DNA from: CmP2 sp052084925
Lineage (GTDB): Bacteria > Actinomycetota > Actinomycetes > Actinomycetales > Micrococcaceae
Direction: 5' to 3'
Length of the DNA stretch: 64,000 nt
NCBI GenBank assembly: GCA_052084925.1
Contig: JBQDEV010000015.1
Location: 1-64,000, forward strand
In this document: piece by piece, positions 10,237-19,244 of the stretch
Layout of the letters: the number at the start of each line of letters is the position of its first letter
How positions within the stretch are numbered: the first letter of the stretch is position 1
Position numbers and translations under genes: made by a program
Notes under the pieces: generated by a model
What the model was told of the DNA's origin: nothing
The model's input: the letters and a program-made list of their open reading frames with translations, nothing else
Databases searched by the model: none

Positions 10237-10904
10237 TCAACGAGACCCTGGCCTGGCTGAGTGATCCGGACAACTGGACGGGAACCGGCGGCATCGCCCG
10301 ACGCAGTCTGGAACACCTGCAGTACACCGGCGCCGTCGTCGTGCTCGCCCTGCTCATCGCGGTGCCACTGGGCTGGTGGATCGGCCACACCCGACGCTTC
10401 TCGGGCGTCGTCGTCGGGGTCTCCGCCGCCGCCCGCGCCCTGCCCACCCTGGGCCTGATCACCTTGTTCGCGGTGCTGATGGGTATCGGCGTGCTTCCGC
10501 CGCTGGCCGCTCTGGTGATCCTGGCGGTGCCCTCGGTGCTGGCCGGGGCGTTCAGCGGGTTCGACACGGTGGATCCGCGGGTGGTCGACGCCGCGCGCGC
10601 CCAGGGGTTCACCACCGCCCAGATCGTGCTGCGCATCGAGATCCCGCTGGGATTGCCGCTGCTGCTGGCCGGGATCCGCACCGCCACCCTCCAGGTGATG
10701 TCCACCGCCACCCTGGCTGCCTATGTCGGGGCCGGTGGGCTCGGGCGTTTCGTGTTCCTGGGACTGAACACCCAGCAGTACGCGATGATGCTCGGTGCCT
10801 CGGTGATGGTCATCGCGCTGACCCTGGTCATCGACCTGGCTCTGGCCGGGGTGCAGCGCGCCGTCTCCCCACACGGGGTACGACCGGCCCGCGCCGCGCG
10901 GTAG
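10233..10904 (+). CDS. Osmoprotectant ABC transporter, permease subunit 2
   Basis: 223 residues, second BPD_transp_1 permease. Helices include AVVVLALLIAVPLGWWIGHTRRF, AARALPTLGLITLFAVLMGIG and a last segment MMLGASVMVIALTLVIDLAL. The EAA loop is VDAARAQGFTTAQIVLRIEIPLGLPLL. It overlaps permease 1 by ATGA. It ends 65 bases before the binding-protein gene, which has its own leaderless promoter, so the receptor may be expressed more strongly than the membrane parts. Confidence 0.9.
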   Translation: MINETLAWLSDPDNWTGTGGIARRSLEHLQYTGAVVVLALLIAVPLGWWIGHTRRFSGVVVGVSAAARALPTLGLITLFAVLMGIGVLPPLAALVILAVPSVLAGAFSGFDTVDPRVVDAARAQGFTTAQIVLRIEIPLGLPLLLAGIRTATLQVMSTATLAAYVGAGGLGRFVFLGLNTQQYAMMLGASVMVIALTLVIDLALAGVQRAVSPHGVRPARAAR

Positions 10905-10969
10905 CGCTCAATATGCAGTGTCACTCGATCATGGCGTGACCGGTGCACCGAACCGTACAGTGGTTCACC

Positions 10970-12043
10970 ATGAGCCTCCACGACGTCGCCTCCTCCGTCA
11001 CCGCTTCCGCCGCCGCATCGGCCCGGGCCGAAACTTCCGCACCACTGCGCTCCCGGAACCGGCGCCGGGTGCGCGCCTGGCAGCTGGTGACCGCCACGCT
11101 GGCCTCCGCCGCGCTGCTGACGGCGTGTGGCGGCGGTTCGGATCCCTTGGCCGACGACGACGCCGCGGGCACCGCCACCGCCGAGGCGACTGACGCCAAC
11201 GGCGAGGCCAACGGAGACGCCGGCGCCAGCAACGATCCGGATGCGATCGCGATCGGCTCGCAGGCGTACTATTCGAACGAGATCATCGCCGAGCTGTACG
11301 CCCAGGCACTGGAGGCCGGCGGCTTCACGGTGGACCGGCAGTACCAGATCGGCCAGCGCGAGGTGTACCTGCCCGAGCTGGAGTCCGGCGACATCGACGT
11401 CATTCCCGACTACACCGGCAACCTGCTGCAGTACTACGACGAGGACGCCGCCGCCGAGGCGGGCTCCCCCGAGGATGTCTTCGCCGCACTCGACGACGCC
11501 CTGCCCGAGGAACTGCGGGTGCTGCAGTACGCGGAGGCCACCGATCAGGATTCCTACACGGTCACCGCCGAGACCGCCGAAGAGTACGACCTGAGCAGCA
11601 TCGGCGACTTGACCGCACTGGACCAGCCGGTCTCGATCGCCGCGAACTCCGAGTTCGAGTCGCGGCCCTACGGTCCCTCCGGCGCCGAGGAGGTCTACGG
11701 GGTGCAGCTGGAACTGACCCCGGTGGAGGACTCCGGTGGTCCGCTCACGGTTTCCGCGCTGACCGACGGCACGGTGCAGGTGGCCGACATCTACACCGCC
11801 TCCCCCGCCATCGCCGAGAATGATCTGGTCGTGCTGGAGGACCCCGAGAGCCTCATCCTGCCGCAGAACGTAGTTCCGGTCACCGGATCCGAGCTGGACC
11901 CGGATGCCGCCGCGATCATCGAGGATGTGCAGCGCCGCCTGACCGTGGAGGCCCTGATCGAGTTGAATGCGCAGTCGGTATCGGAGCAGGCTTCCTCAGC
12001 GGACCTGGCAACGCAGTGGCTGGACGAACAGGGGCTAAGCTGA
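10970..12043 (+). CDS. Osmoprotectant-binding lipoprotein of the ABC transporter
   Basis: 357 residues. A basic n-region (RSRNRRRVRAW) and hydrophobic stretch lead to the lipobox LLTACGG (Cys about residue 53), so it is a membrane-anchored extracellular receptor. After an acidic Ala/Asp-rich linker the OpuAC-type fold begins (AIAIGSQAYYSNEIIAELYAQAL), with VIPDYTGNLLQYY characteristic of the glycine-betaine/choline group. ATG 10970 follows a TACAGT -10 box (10956-10961) by 8 bases with no Shine-Dalgarno, which suggests a leaderless transcript. The n-region is unusually long (about 40 residues), so a later GTG start near 11071 cannot be excluded. Substrate specificity (betaine, choline, carnitine) cannot be told from sequence alone. 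Confidence 0.88.
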   Translation: MSLHDVASSVTASAAASARAETSAPLRSRNRRRVRAWQLVTATLASAALLTACGGGSDPLADDDAAGTATAEATDANGEANGDAGASNDPDAIAIGSQAYYSNEIIAELYAQALEAGGFTVDRQYQIGQREVYLPELESGDIDVIPDYTGNLLQYYDEDAAAEAGSPEDVFAALDDALPEELRVLQYAEATDQDSYTVTAETAEEYDLSSIGDLTALDQPVSIAANSEFESRPYGPSGAEEVYGVQLELTPVEDSGGPLTVSALTDGTVQVADIYTASPAIAENDLVVLEDPESLILPQNVVPVTGSELDPDAAAIIEDVQRRLTVEALIELNAQSVSEQASSADLATQWLDEQGLS

Positions 12044-12047
12044 GTCA

Positions 12048-12461
12048 ATGACGACTCCCGCGCCGCCCACGACTGAGCCCGCGTCGCCCCCAGATGAGAC
12101 CGTGCGCCGAGCGCGCACCCTGTTGCTGGCGCTCTTCGGCTGCCTGATCGGCACCTATTTCGCCTCCACCCTCACCCTGCCCGCCAAGGCGCTGGCGCTG
12201 CCCTTCGCCGTCGCCGGCATCGTGTTCGGGGTGCTGGCCTTGCGTCGGGTGGCCAAGGCCGGAGTGTCCATGCTGCTGCCCACCGCCGCCACCGCGGGCA
12301 TGCTGGGCTGTCTGCTCTTCGCCGGGCTGGTGGTCGCGCAGATGGTGTTCTGGGAGGCCACCGTGGCCTTCGAGTCCTGTGTCAGTGGCGCGCTCACCGA
12401 TCGCGCGCTGCACCAGTGCTCGGCGGAGTACAACACCGGGCTCGGCATCGGCGCTCCCTGA
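12048..12461 (+). CDS. Small membrane protein, uncharacterised
   Basis: 137 residues. A Pro/Thr-rich start (PAPPTTEPASPP) is followed by three hydrophobic helices: TLLLALFGCLIGTYFAST, ALPFAVAGIVFGVLALRRVAK and AGMLGCLLFAGLVVAQMVFWE. The C-terminal ~30 residues are outside or amphipathic, with two cysteines (FESCVSG, HQCSAEYN). The architecture resembles short DUF4190-like proteins, but the family motif is not clear. ATG 12048 is preceded by a TAAGCT -10 box (12036-12041, overlapping the stop of the binding-protein gene) with a 6-base gap and no Shine-Dalgarno, so it may be a leaderless transcript independent of the ABC operon. Confidence 0.7.
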   Translation: MTTPAPPTTEPASPPDETVRRARTLLLALFGCLIGTYFASTLTLPAKALALPFAVAGIVFGVLALRRVAKAGVSMLLPTAATAGMLGCLLFAGLVVAQMVFWEATVAFESCVSGALTDRALHQCSAEYNTGLGIGAP

Positions 12462-12508
12462 GGTCACACTCTCGGAGATCACACGTCCTGGGATCGCACT
12501 CCCCGAGA

Positions 12509-13855
12509 TCAGTCGCCGGCGTCAGATTTTTCGACGTCGTCCATGGTCTCGTCGGCCTCATCCGTCTCTGGGCCGACATAGCGGTCTCGCTCGCCCCAGG
12601 GCGCGATCAGATAACCAATCATGGCGCCCACCGCCAGTTGCGCTCCCAGCAGCAGGGCCGCGATCCACGCCGTCGGCCCCACCTCGGTGAACTTCCCGAT
12701 CGCCCAGGATCCGCCCGAGAGCAGGAACGGCAGATACGACACGACGGCGACGGCGATCCCGACCAGCAGCCCCAGCACGATGGTGGAGAGCCCGAGCGCC
12801 GCCACCGGCTGCGCAATGCGGGCCCGGAACCAGTCTTCCAGGTGGTTCTCGCCCTCGCGGAACAGCCACCAGCCGGCCACAATGCCAGCGGCCACGGGAA
12901 GCAGCAGCAGCCACCAGGTCGACTCCAACGACTGTCCGGTCGGAATCGCCGAGAGCAGGGGAATAGCAGGCTGCGCACCCACGGTGGACCCGCTCGGTGC
13001 CACCAGCGACCCGGCTCCGGCCAGGAAACCGGCACCGGTGAGATACGACAGCGTCCACATCCCCACATTCGGCATGATCCCCAGCTGAATCACGGTGAGA
13101 CTGGACCCGCCGATCACCCCGGAGCCCAGCCGCTGGTACACATCGGTGATGCTCGCCCACTGCAGCATCAGCTGCACGCTGAGCAGCACCGAGGCCAGAG
13201 CGTAAGCGGCGAAAACCCCGACGACGGCGGCGCGCAGCACCGACCAGAAATAGCTCCCGGTCCAGCGCGAGACCTGCGAGGTGCGCTCGAGCCAGCCGGT
13301 GGCGTCCTTGCCCAGCAGCCCGGTCCAGGTGCCGGCCTCGCGGCGGGCGCCGACGAGCAGCGCCAGCGTCATCCACGCCATCGGGATCAGTGCCCCGGCG
13401 GCCAGGTTGATCGTGACTTCCGGGGTGGACACCAGGGAGGTCAGCGCCAGTCCGGCCAGCGCCCAGGTGAGCACCGCCCCTACTAACGGCTGCCAGAACA
13501 TCGACGACGTTGTACAAGCACGGAACAGTCGGCGCCCAGCACGGAACCCGAACAGCAGCGGGATCAGGACCCCGGCCCAGCCGAGGAACCACCAGGTACC
13601 GGTGATCGGCTCGGCGCCGTCGATGGCGATACTCAGCTGCAGCGGCACCCCGTGCGTGCCCAGCCAGATCTGACCGGCGAGCGCACCCACGGTCTCCAGG
13701 GGCATGTCGCGGAAGGCACCCAGCCACCACATGCTGCACAGCGGCACCACGATCAGCGCGATCGGGAACAGCACGGCGAAAAGCGCTTCGACGCCGCCCT
13801 GCAGCCACAGGGGCATCGGCAGAGCGGCACGGGGGGTGCGAGCAGTACGGTTCAT
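12509..13855 (-). CDS. PerM/DUF6350 family integral membrane protein
   Basis: 448 residues with about ten membrane helices; the acidic C-terminus (GPETDEADETMDDVEKSDAGD) is cytoplasmic. It matches the actinobacterial DUF6350 family, whose mycobacterial member (Rv0955, PerM) is needed for division under some stress conditions. Supporting context: in Mycobacterium the order is sucC, sucD, two genes, perM, purN, purH, and here all of these lie within 20 kb although no longer adjacent. Start at ATG 13855 (MNRTARTPRAALP) places two hydrophobic helices right after a basic start. The much longer frame upstream of it is only antisense to gdhA and is not used. It is divergent from gdhA. Function in this organism is not established. 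Confidence 0.75.
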   Translation of the reverse strand: MNRTARTPRAALPMPLWLQGGVEALFAVLFPIALIVVPLCSMWWLGAFRDMPLETVGALAGQIWLGTHGVPLQLSIAIDGAEPITGTWWFLGWAGVLIPLLFGFRAGRRLFRACTTSSMFWQPLVGAVLTWALAGLALTSLVSTPEVTINLAAGALIPMAWMTLALLVGARREAGTWTGLLGKDATGWLERTSQVSRWTGSYFWSVLRAAVVGVFAAYALASVLLSVQLMLQWASITDVYQRLGSGVIGGSSLTVIQLGIMPNVGMWTLSYLTGAGFLAGAGSLVAPSGSTVGAQPAIPLLSAIPTGQSLESTWWLLLLPVAAGIVAGWWLFREGENHLEDWFRARIAQPVAALGLSTIVLGLLVGIAVAVVSYLPFLLSGGSWAIGKFTEVGPTAWIAALLLGAQLAVGAMIGYLIAPWGERDRYVGPETDEADETMDDVEKSDAGD

Positions 13856-14050
13856 CACCGTCCATGGTGCCACCCCCACCCGCGTGAGCCGGTGAAGGGC
13901 GCGCGGTTCGTCATGCCCATAGCCCACCCGGTGAGCGTGCTGTACTGTGGGAGGGCTGTGACAATGGTTGTCTCCGCCCGGAAGGGGACCATTGTGCTGC
14001 CTTCCTCGCCGCGAGACACGATCGACCAACTGATTGTGAGGAATGCCACG

Positions 14051-15391
14051 ATGGAAGCAAGCTTGGAGAAGCTGCGCGAAGAGGTGCTGCATCGCAACCC
14101 GGGCGAGACGGAATTCCACCAGGCCGTCACTGAGGTCCTGGAGGCATTGGAGCCGGTGGTGGACCGCCACCCCGAGTACGTCGAGCATGGGATCCTGCGC
14201 CGGATGTGCGAGCCCGAGCGACAGATCATCTTCCGGGTACCCTGGGTCGACGACAACGGCGAAGTGCAGATCAACCGCGGCTTCCGCGTCGAGTTCAACT
14301 CCGCACTGGGTCCGTATAAGGGCGGCCTGCGCTTCCATCCCTCGGTCTACCTGGGCATCATCAAGTTCCTCGGCTTCGAGCAGGTCTACAAGAACGCCCT
14401 GACCGGGATGCCCATCGGCGGCGGCAAGGGCGGTTCCGACTTCAACCCGGCGGGACGCTCCGACGGCGAAGTTATGCGCTTCTGCCAGTCGTTCATGACC
14501 GAGCTCTACCGCCACATCGGCGAGTACACCGACGTCCCCGCCGGTGACGTGGGCGTCGGTGCCCGCGAGATCGGTTACCTGTTCGGGCAGTACAAGCGCC
14601 TGACGAACCGGTTCGAGGCCGGCGTGCTGACCGGCAAGGGCCTCACCTGGGGCGGCTCGCTGGTGCGCACCGAGGCCACCGGCTACGGTGCGGTGATGTT
14701 CGCCAACTCCATGCTGGGCACCAAGGGCGAGTCGATGGACGGCCAGAAGGTGCTGATCTCCGGTTCCGGCAACGTCGCCATCTACGCCGCCGCCAAGGCG
14801 CAGTCGCTGGGTGCCACCGTGCTCACCGCCTCCGATTCCTCCGGCTATGTGGTGGACGAGGATGGGCTGGACCTGGACCTGCTCAAGCAGATCAAGGAGG
14901 TCGAGCGCGGCCGCATCTCCGAGTACGCTCAGCGTCGCGGCGGTCGCTCCCGCTATGTCGAGGGCGGCTCCGTGTGGGACGTGCCCGGCACCGTGGCCAT
15001 CCCCTCGGCCACCCAGAATGAGCTCGACGACGCGGCGGCCCGCACGCTGATCAAAAACGGCGTCAAGGCTGTCTCCGAGGGCGCGAACATGCCCTCCACC
15101 CAGAAGGCCACCGAGCTGTTCCTGGACTCCGGCACCCTGTTCGGCCCGGGCAAGGCCGCCAACGCCGGCGGCGTGGCCACCTCCGCCCTGGAGATGCAGC
15201 AGAACGCCAGCCGCGACTCTTGGACCTTCGAATACACCCATGACCGCCTCGAGGCGATCATGGCGGACGTGCACGACCGTTGCATGGCCACCGCCGAGGA
15301 GTACGGCGCTCCCGGGAACTACGTGGTGGGCGCCAACATCGCCGGCTTCCTCAAGGTGGCCGATGCGATGATCGCCCAGGGCATCGTCTGA
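14051..15391 (+). CDS. gdhA: NADP-specific glutamate dehydrogenase
   Basis: 446 residues, matching the ~447-aa bacterial NADP-GDH family. It reversibly aminates 2-oxoglutarate with NH4+ and NADPH. Key blocks: GPYKGGLRFHPSVYLGIIKFLGFEQVYKN and PIGGGKGGSDFNP (substrate lysines), PAGDVGVGAREIGYLFGQYK, Rossmann SGSGNVAIYAAAKA, and EGANMPST near the C-terminus. ATG 14051 has GAGGAA 7 bases upstream; frame-compatible starts at 13958/13964 would add ~29 non-family residues. A TACTGT box at 13943-13948 would start transcription near 13955, leaving a ~95-nt leader. Its substrate comes from the NADPH-producing isocitrate dehydrogenase at 1.7-3.9 kb. Confidence 0.95.
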   Translation: MEASLEKLREEVLHRNPGETEFHQAVTEVLEALEPVVDRHPEYVEHGILRRMCEPERQIIFRVPWVDDNGEVQINRGFRVEFNSALGPYKGGLRFHPSVYLGIIKFLGFEQVYKNALTGMPIGGGKGGSDFNPAGRSDGEVMRFCQSFMTELYRHIGEYTDVPAGDVGVGAREIGYLFGQYKRLTNRFEAGVLTGKGLTWGGSLVRTEATGYGAVMFANSMLGTKGESMDGQKVLISGSGNVAIYAAAKAQSLGATVLTASDSSGYVVDEDGLDLDLLKQIKEVERGRISEYAQRRGGRSRYVEGGSVWDVPGTVAIPSATQNELDDAAARTLIKNGVKAVSEGANMPSTQKATELFLDSGTLFGPGKAANAGGVATSALEMQQNASRDSWTFEYTHDRLEAIMADVHDRCMATAEEYGAPGNYVVGANIAGFLKVADAMIAQGIV

Positions 15392-15429
15392 TCGGACACT
15401 CTGGGGCCATAGCTCTGGGAGCACACACA

Positions 15430-15472
15430 ACGACGTCGCCGCTCTCCCCTACACGGGAGGCGGCGACGTCGT
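15430..15472. terminator. Bidirectional terminator after gdhA
   Basis: ACGACGTCGCCGC at 15430-15442 pairs perfectly with its complement at 15460-15472. The loop can extend the stem through CTCCC/GGGAG, and TTT follows on the plus strand. It separates convergent gdhA and the thioesterase gene. Confidence 0.85.
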
Positions 15473-15526
15473 CGTTTAAGAGAAAGACAGCGACGGTCAG
15501 AGTAAGCCAGAGAAGGTCAGCGAAGG

Positions 15527-15985
15527 TCAGCCCGGCAGGTGCGGCTCAAGGGCGGCGCGCTGCTGCGGGCTCAGCCGCACCGGACGGCCGGAGGCGCCGT
15601 CAACGAAGACCATGGTGGTGGTCGCGCTCACGCACACCTGCTCGGTCACCGGGTCAACGAGGTCGTAGCCGATGACGACGGAGGCGCCCTTGACGGCGAG
15701 CACCCGCACGCGCACCTGGACCGCCACCGTGCGGTACTCCAGCTGCCGGCGATAGCTCACCGTGTGCTCGGCGATCAGCGTCAGCACACCCTCGGGGACC
15801 CCGGCCAGCAGATCGATCGGCGCGGGCTGGCCGCCTGGTGCCCCGGTTCCGGCAGGCACCCCGAACACGGCGATGCGCGCTTCCTCGAGCACGGAGAGGA
15901 TGCGCGCGTTGTTGATGTGGCCGTAGGCGTCCATGTCGCCCCACCGCAGCGGGATGGAGACCGTGAGGCCCGTATGCTCAACCAT
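15527..15985 (-). CDS. Hot-dog fold acyl-CoA thioesterase
   Basis: 152 residues, start at ATG 15985 (MVEHTGLTVSIPLRWGDMDAYGHINNARILSVLEEAR). The block RWGDMDAYGHINNA is the 4-hydroxybenzoyl-CoA thioesterase signature; the Asp is the usual catalytic residue. Later strands (TVSYRRQLEYRTVAVQVRV, SVVIGYDLVDP) complete one hot-dog unit. It likely hydrolyses short or aromatic acyl-CoAs in the cytosol; the substrate is unknown. Its first codons overlap the end of the App1-phosphatase gene by 8 bases, so the two are translated together. Start 16105 would run far into that gene and is rejected. Confidence 0.85.
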   Translation of the reverse strand: MVEHTGLTVSIPLRWGDMDAYGHINNARILSVLEEARIAVFGVPAGTGAPGGQPAPIDLLAGVPEGVLTLIAEHTVSYRRQLEYRTVAVQVRVRVLAVKGASVVIGYDLVDPVTEQVCVSATTTMVFVDGASGRPVRLSPQQRAALEPHLPG

Positions 15986-17135
15986 CGACGTCGGCCTCGG
16001 AGAAGTCCTGGGTGAACAGCGGGAAATCCATCTGCAGCCGCTCCACCGATTCGGTCTCCTCGGTGCGCACGCTGTGCGGCCAGGCCTGGGGCGAACCCGT
16101 GCCATGGTCCGGGTTCAGGATGCCCAGTTCTTCGAGCTGCAGGGTCAGTGCGGCGCCGTCGGGTCCGTAAACCCAGGGCACGCCCGGAGTGGTGTGCCGG
16201 GTCTCGGCCGCGCGGCCACCGGCCAGCAGCGCCTCCGAGGGGGTAAGCTGCCGGATCACAATCGCCCGGACGCGGCCCGGGTGCCGCCGCGCGAAGGAGG
16301 CGTAGATCTCCGGGTCGTGCTGGCCGTCGTCGCCCACCAGAATCCACTGGGTCTCCGGGAAGTCCTCGCTGAGCCGGTCCAGCGCCTCGTGTTTGTGCTC
16401 CATGCCCGAACGGAACACCCGGTCCTCGGTGGGCCCCCAGCTGGTCAGCAGCAGCGGACCCAGCGGGTAGAGGTTGCGCGTCAGGAAGCGGGTGAGCGCC
16501 TGGGCCACATTCCACGCACCGGTGGACACGTAGAACGCCGGGGAGGAGTTCTCCAGGTCCAGCAGCCGGTTCAGCAGCACCGACATCCCGGGGGTGGGGG
16601 TGCGAGCGTGCTCGTCGAGCACGAAGGAGTTCCAGCTGGCCAGCAGCGGGCGCGGCAGCGCGGTGACCACGATCGTGTCGTCGATGTCGCAGATCACGCC
16701 CTGCCGGGCCGCCTCGTCCACCACGATCACGTCGACGCTGGAGCTATCTCCACCGGCCACGTGCACCTGCGCCGTCGTCCAACCGGGGCTCAGCTGCGCC
16801 GGGATCACCGCGTCGATGACCCCGTTGCGGTCGGCGCGCACCGGATACCGATGCCCGGCAACCTCGACGTCGACCTGGTGGAACGCCAGCGGGGGCGAGA
16901 TGAAGTTGCGCCAGCCACGCACGCCGTCTTTGATGACGGGGGCGAGCCGGCGGCCATTGACGAATTCCTCGCCCGGGGCCAGGATGACCCGGGCGAGGAC
17001 GCGCACCCAGGAGGTGGTCCCGTACCCGGTGAAGGAGAGGATGGTCGGTTCATCGCCTGCGGCTTGGCGACGGCGACGACGGTAGCGCTGCCAATGGCCA
17101 TACACCCAGGCGGGCAGCTGATCAGGTCCGGGCAT
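15978..17135 (-). CDS. App1-type (DUF2183) phosphatase domain protein
   Basis: 385 residues. The C-terminal half (about residues 145-300) has the App1/phosphatidate-phosphatase catalytic domain of the HAD superfamily: GVICDIDDTIVVTALPRPLLASWNSF carries the DxDxT nucleophile motif, AFYVSTGAWNVA supplies motif II (Ser/Thr), and WILVGDDGQHDPEIY supplies motif IV acidic residues. The N-terminal part is a beta-rich domain common to the bacterial proteins. The yeast homologue dephosphorylates phosphatidate; bacterial substrates are unproven. ATG 17135 follows TAGGCT (17147-17142) by 6 bases, though GGAGG also lies in that gap, so both leaderless and led initiation are possible. It overlaps the thioesterase gene downstream. 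Confidence 0.88.
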   Translation of the reverse strand: MPGPDQLPAWVYGHWQRYRRRRRQAAGDEPTILSFTGYGTTSWVRVLARVILAPGEEFVNGRRLAPVIKDGVRGWRNFISPPLAFHQVDVEVAGHRYPVRADRNGVIDAVIPAQLSPGWTTAQVHVAGGDSSSVDVIVVDEAARQGVICDIDDTIVVTALPRPLLASWNSFVLDEHARTPTPGMSVLLNRLLDLENSSPAFYVSTGAWNVAQALTRFLTRNLYPLGPLLLTSWGPTEDRVFRSGMEHKHEALDRLSEDFPETQWILVGDDGQHDPEIYASFARRHPGRVRAIVIRQLTPSEALLAGGRAAETRHTTPGVPWVYGPDGAALTLQLEELGILNPDHGTGSPQAWPHSVRTEETESVERLQMDFPLFTQDFSEADVDG

Positions 17136-17193
17136 GCCTCCAGCCTATCGCGCCGGGGAGCCGGTCACCGACGACACACGTCGTTCGTTGACG

Positions 17194-18633
17194 CTAGACC
17201 GTGCGCCGCAACGGGACTTCCCGGATGAGCAGCACCGCAACCAGGGCGGGGGTGGCGATCAGCGCGGCCGCCAGGAACATGGGTCCGGCCCCGGCGGCGT
17301 AGCCGTCCATGAGCTGGGAGGCGGTGGCGGCCGTCGCCACGTGCACGGCCATCACCGCGCCCATCACCGAATTGCCCAGTGCCCCGCCCACGGTGCGGAA
17401 GAACGCGATGGCTGCTGACGCTGCCCCGATGTGGTGTACCGTCACCGTGTTCTGCACCGCGAGCATCAGGTTCTGGATGACCATGCCCACCCCGAGTCCG
17501 ATCAGCGCGATCTTCACCCCGATCAGCCAGAACGGGGTGGTCGCGTCCACGGCGGAGAGCCAGTAGGCGGCGGCGATGGCCAGCCCGGAGCCCAGCACCA
17601 GGTAGATCTTCCACCGCCCGTAGCGGGTAATAAGCTGACCGGTCACGGTGGTGCCGATCAGGTTGCCGAAAATCAGCGGCAGCGTCAGCATCCCCGAGGC
17701 GGTCGGCCCCAGCCCACGCCCGTTCTGGAAATAGAGACCCAAATAAGCAGGGATCGAGATCATCAGCACGGCCAGGGTCAGCGAGGCGATGATGGCCAGC
17801 AGTGTGGTGCGGGAGCGGAAGATCCTGGGGTCCATCACCGGCTCGGCCACCCGGCGCTCCACCATGATCAGCCCGGTCACCCCCGCCAGTACGGTGAGCA
17901 CCAGCAGGGCGGAGGGCCAGGAGACGACGTCGAAGAACGCCGGGTTGCCGGCGAAGGAGAGCCACAGCATTCCGGCGATGGTCGCCGCCGCCAGCAGGGT
18001 GGCGCCCAGCCAGTCGATGCGCACCGGACGCGGTGGTCGCGGCGCCAGGTTCAGCGTCTTGCCGATGATCACCATGGCCACCAGCGCCACCGGGATCCCC
18101 GCCCAGAACGTCCAGCGCCAGCCGGCCGTCTCCACGAGGAGCCCGCCGATGAGCGGTCCGGCGGCGGTTGCCGTCGCCATGGTGGCTCCCATGTATCCGG
18201 CGTAGCGGCCGCGCTCCCGCGGGGCGATGATGGTGCCCATGATGGCCATGGTCAGGGCGGCCAGCCCGCCCACACCGACCCCCTGGATCACCCGCCCCAG
18301 GATCAGCACGCCCATGGTGCCGCCGAGTCCGGCCACCAGGGAGCCGAGGGTGAAGATCCCCAGCGCCGTCTGGAACAACCGCTTCTTGTCGAACAGGTCG
18401 GCCAGCTTGCCCCAGATCGGGGTGGTCGCCGCGTTCGCCAGGAGGGTGCCGGTGAGCACCCAGGAGTATTCCAGCTGCGTGCCGTCGAGTTCCCGGACGA
18501 TCACCGGCAGCGCGGTGACGATGATGTTGATGGAGAGCATGGCGGCGAAGAAGCCGGCCAGCAGTCCGGTCAGCGCCCGCAGCACCTCCCGGTGGCTCAT
18601 CGGTTCATCGGCGGAGGCAACGGCGTCAGCCAT
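17194..18633 (-). CDS. MFS drug efflux transporter (DHA2-like)
   Basis: 479 residues with about 14 membrane helices. The first segment LLAGFFAAMLSINIIVTALPVIVRELDG and motif A GKLADLFDKKRLFQTA are typical of the EmrB/QacA drug:proton antiporters, as is motif C-like GPLIGGLLVETAGWRWTFW. It probably exports toxic hydrophobic compounds by proton exchange. The start at ATG 18633 lies inside the last codons of the marR gene (8-base overlap), giving tight coupling to the regulator. The next gene downstream is far and opposite. Substrate unknown. Confidence 0.9.
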   Translation of the reverse strand: MADAVASADEPMSHREVLRALTGLLAGFFAAMLSINIIVTALPVIVRELDGTQLEYSWVLTGTLLANAATTPIWGKLADLFDKKRLFQTALGIFTLGSLVAGLGGTMGVLILGRVIQGVGVGGLAALTMAIMGTIIAPRERGRYAGYMGATMATATAAGPLIGGLLVETAGWRWTFWAGIPVALVAMVIIGKTLNLAPRPPRPVRIDWLGATLLAAATIAGMLWLSFAGNPAFFDVVSWPSALLVLTVLAGVTGLIMVERRVAEPVMDPRIFRSRTTLLAIIASLTLAVLMISIPAYLGLYFQNGRGLGPTASGMLTLPLIFGNLIGTTVTGQLITRYGRWKIYLVLGSGLAIAAAYWLSAVDATTPFWLIGVKIALIGLGVGMVIQNLMLAVQNTVTVHHIGAASAAIAFFRTVGGALGNSVMGAVMAVHVATAATASQLMDGYAAGAGPMFLAAALIATPALVAVLLIREVPLRRTV

Positions 18634-19111
18634 GCAGCGCCCCCGCCGGTGGGGTGCCCTCGGCCCGATCGGCCAGGTTCGTCTGCACCGTGGCGATGAG
18701 CTCCTCCATCGCGGCCACGGTGGCGTGCACGGTGGCGTCGTCCAGGCCGGTGAGCGAGGAGCGCACGATCTCCACCCGGCGGGCGCGCAGCGCCAGGGCC
18801 AGCTCGACCCCGTCCTCGGTGAGACTGAGCCGCTGGGATCGGGCATCGTCCGGGTCCGTCTGTCGCCGCAGCAGGCCGCGGGCTTCCAGATCGGCCACCA
18901 GGCGCGAGGTGGGTGCCTTGTCGATGCCGAGCCAGACGGCCAGGTCCTTGGAGCGGCTCGGGCCCTGGCGGCGCAGGTAGAGCAGCATCATCTGCGCGGC
19001 CGGTCCAGGGTCGCCGTCCTCCTGATGTGTGCGGAACCCCCAGCGCAGCAGCCGGTGGAAGCGCGAGAGCGTGGTGAACAGCTCGTCGGCGGTGGATTCG
19101 GACACGGACAT
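18626..19111 (-). CDS. MarR-family transcriptional regulator
   Basis: 161 residues, a winged-helix MarR protein. It starts MSVSESTADELFTTLSRFHRLLRW and carries the DNA-binding segment SRSKDLAVWLGIDKAPTSRLVADLEARGLLRRQTDPDDARSQRLSLTEDG, in which DDARSQRLSLTEDG is the wing. Start at ATG 19111 because GGGGAG sits about 7 bases upstream; longer in-frame starts (19150, 19177) fall in the operator. It likely represses itself and the MFS pump and is released by a ligand exported by the pump. Confidence 0.92.
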   Translation of the reverse strand: MSVSESTADELFTTLSRFHRLLRWGFRTHQEDGDPGPAAQMMLLYLRRQGPSRSKDLAVWLGIDKAPTSRLVADLEARGLLRRQTDPDDARSQRLSLTEDGVELALALRARRVEIVRSSLTGLDDATVHATVAAMEELIATVQTNLADRAEGTPPAGALHG

Positions 19112-19163
19112 GGTCGGTCTCCCCCTGCGGGTGGTCTCAGCGGCACGCATTGTCGGCAGTTTG

Positions 19164-19178
19164 GTTGCTCTTAGCAAC
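19164..19178. promoter_or_regulatory. MarR operator palindrome
   Basis: GTTGC and GCAAC at 19164-19168 and 19174-19178 flank TCTTA, and the arms extend imperfectly to AGTT...AACT. The form TTGC-N-GCAA is typical of MarR operators. It lies 53 bases upstream of the marR start and about 67 bases before the divergent phosphatase gene, so it may touch both promoters. Confidence 0.6.
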
Positions 19179-19244
19179 TAACTCTAGGGGGTGGACCCGT
19201 CGGTGGCAAGAGCCCGGACGAAGCCGATGAGTAGACTGGGCGAT

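Noticed and set aside
12509..15430. A 973-codon open frame on the minus strand that continues through gdhA
   Set aside because: Only the first 448 codons from ATG 13855 are protein-like (PerM). The rest is antisense to gdhA, a common high-GC artefact.
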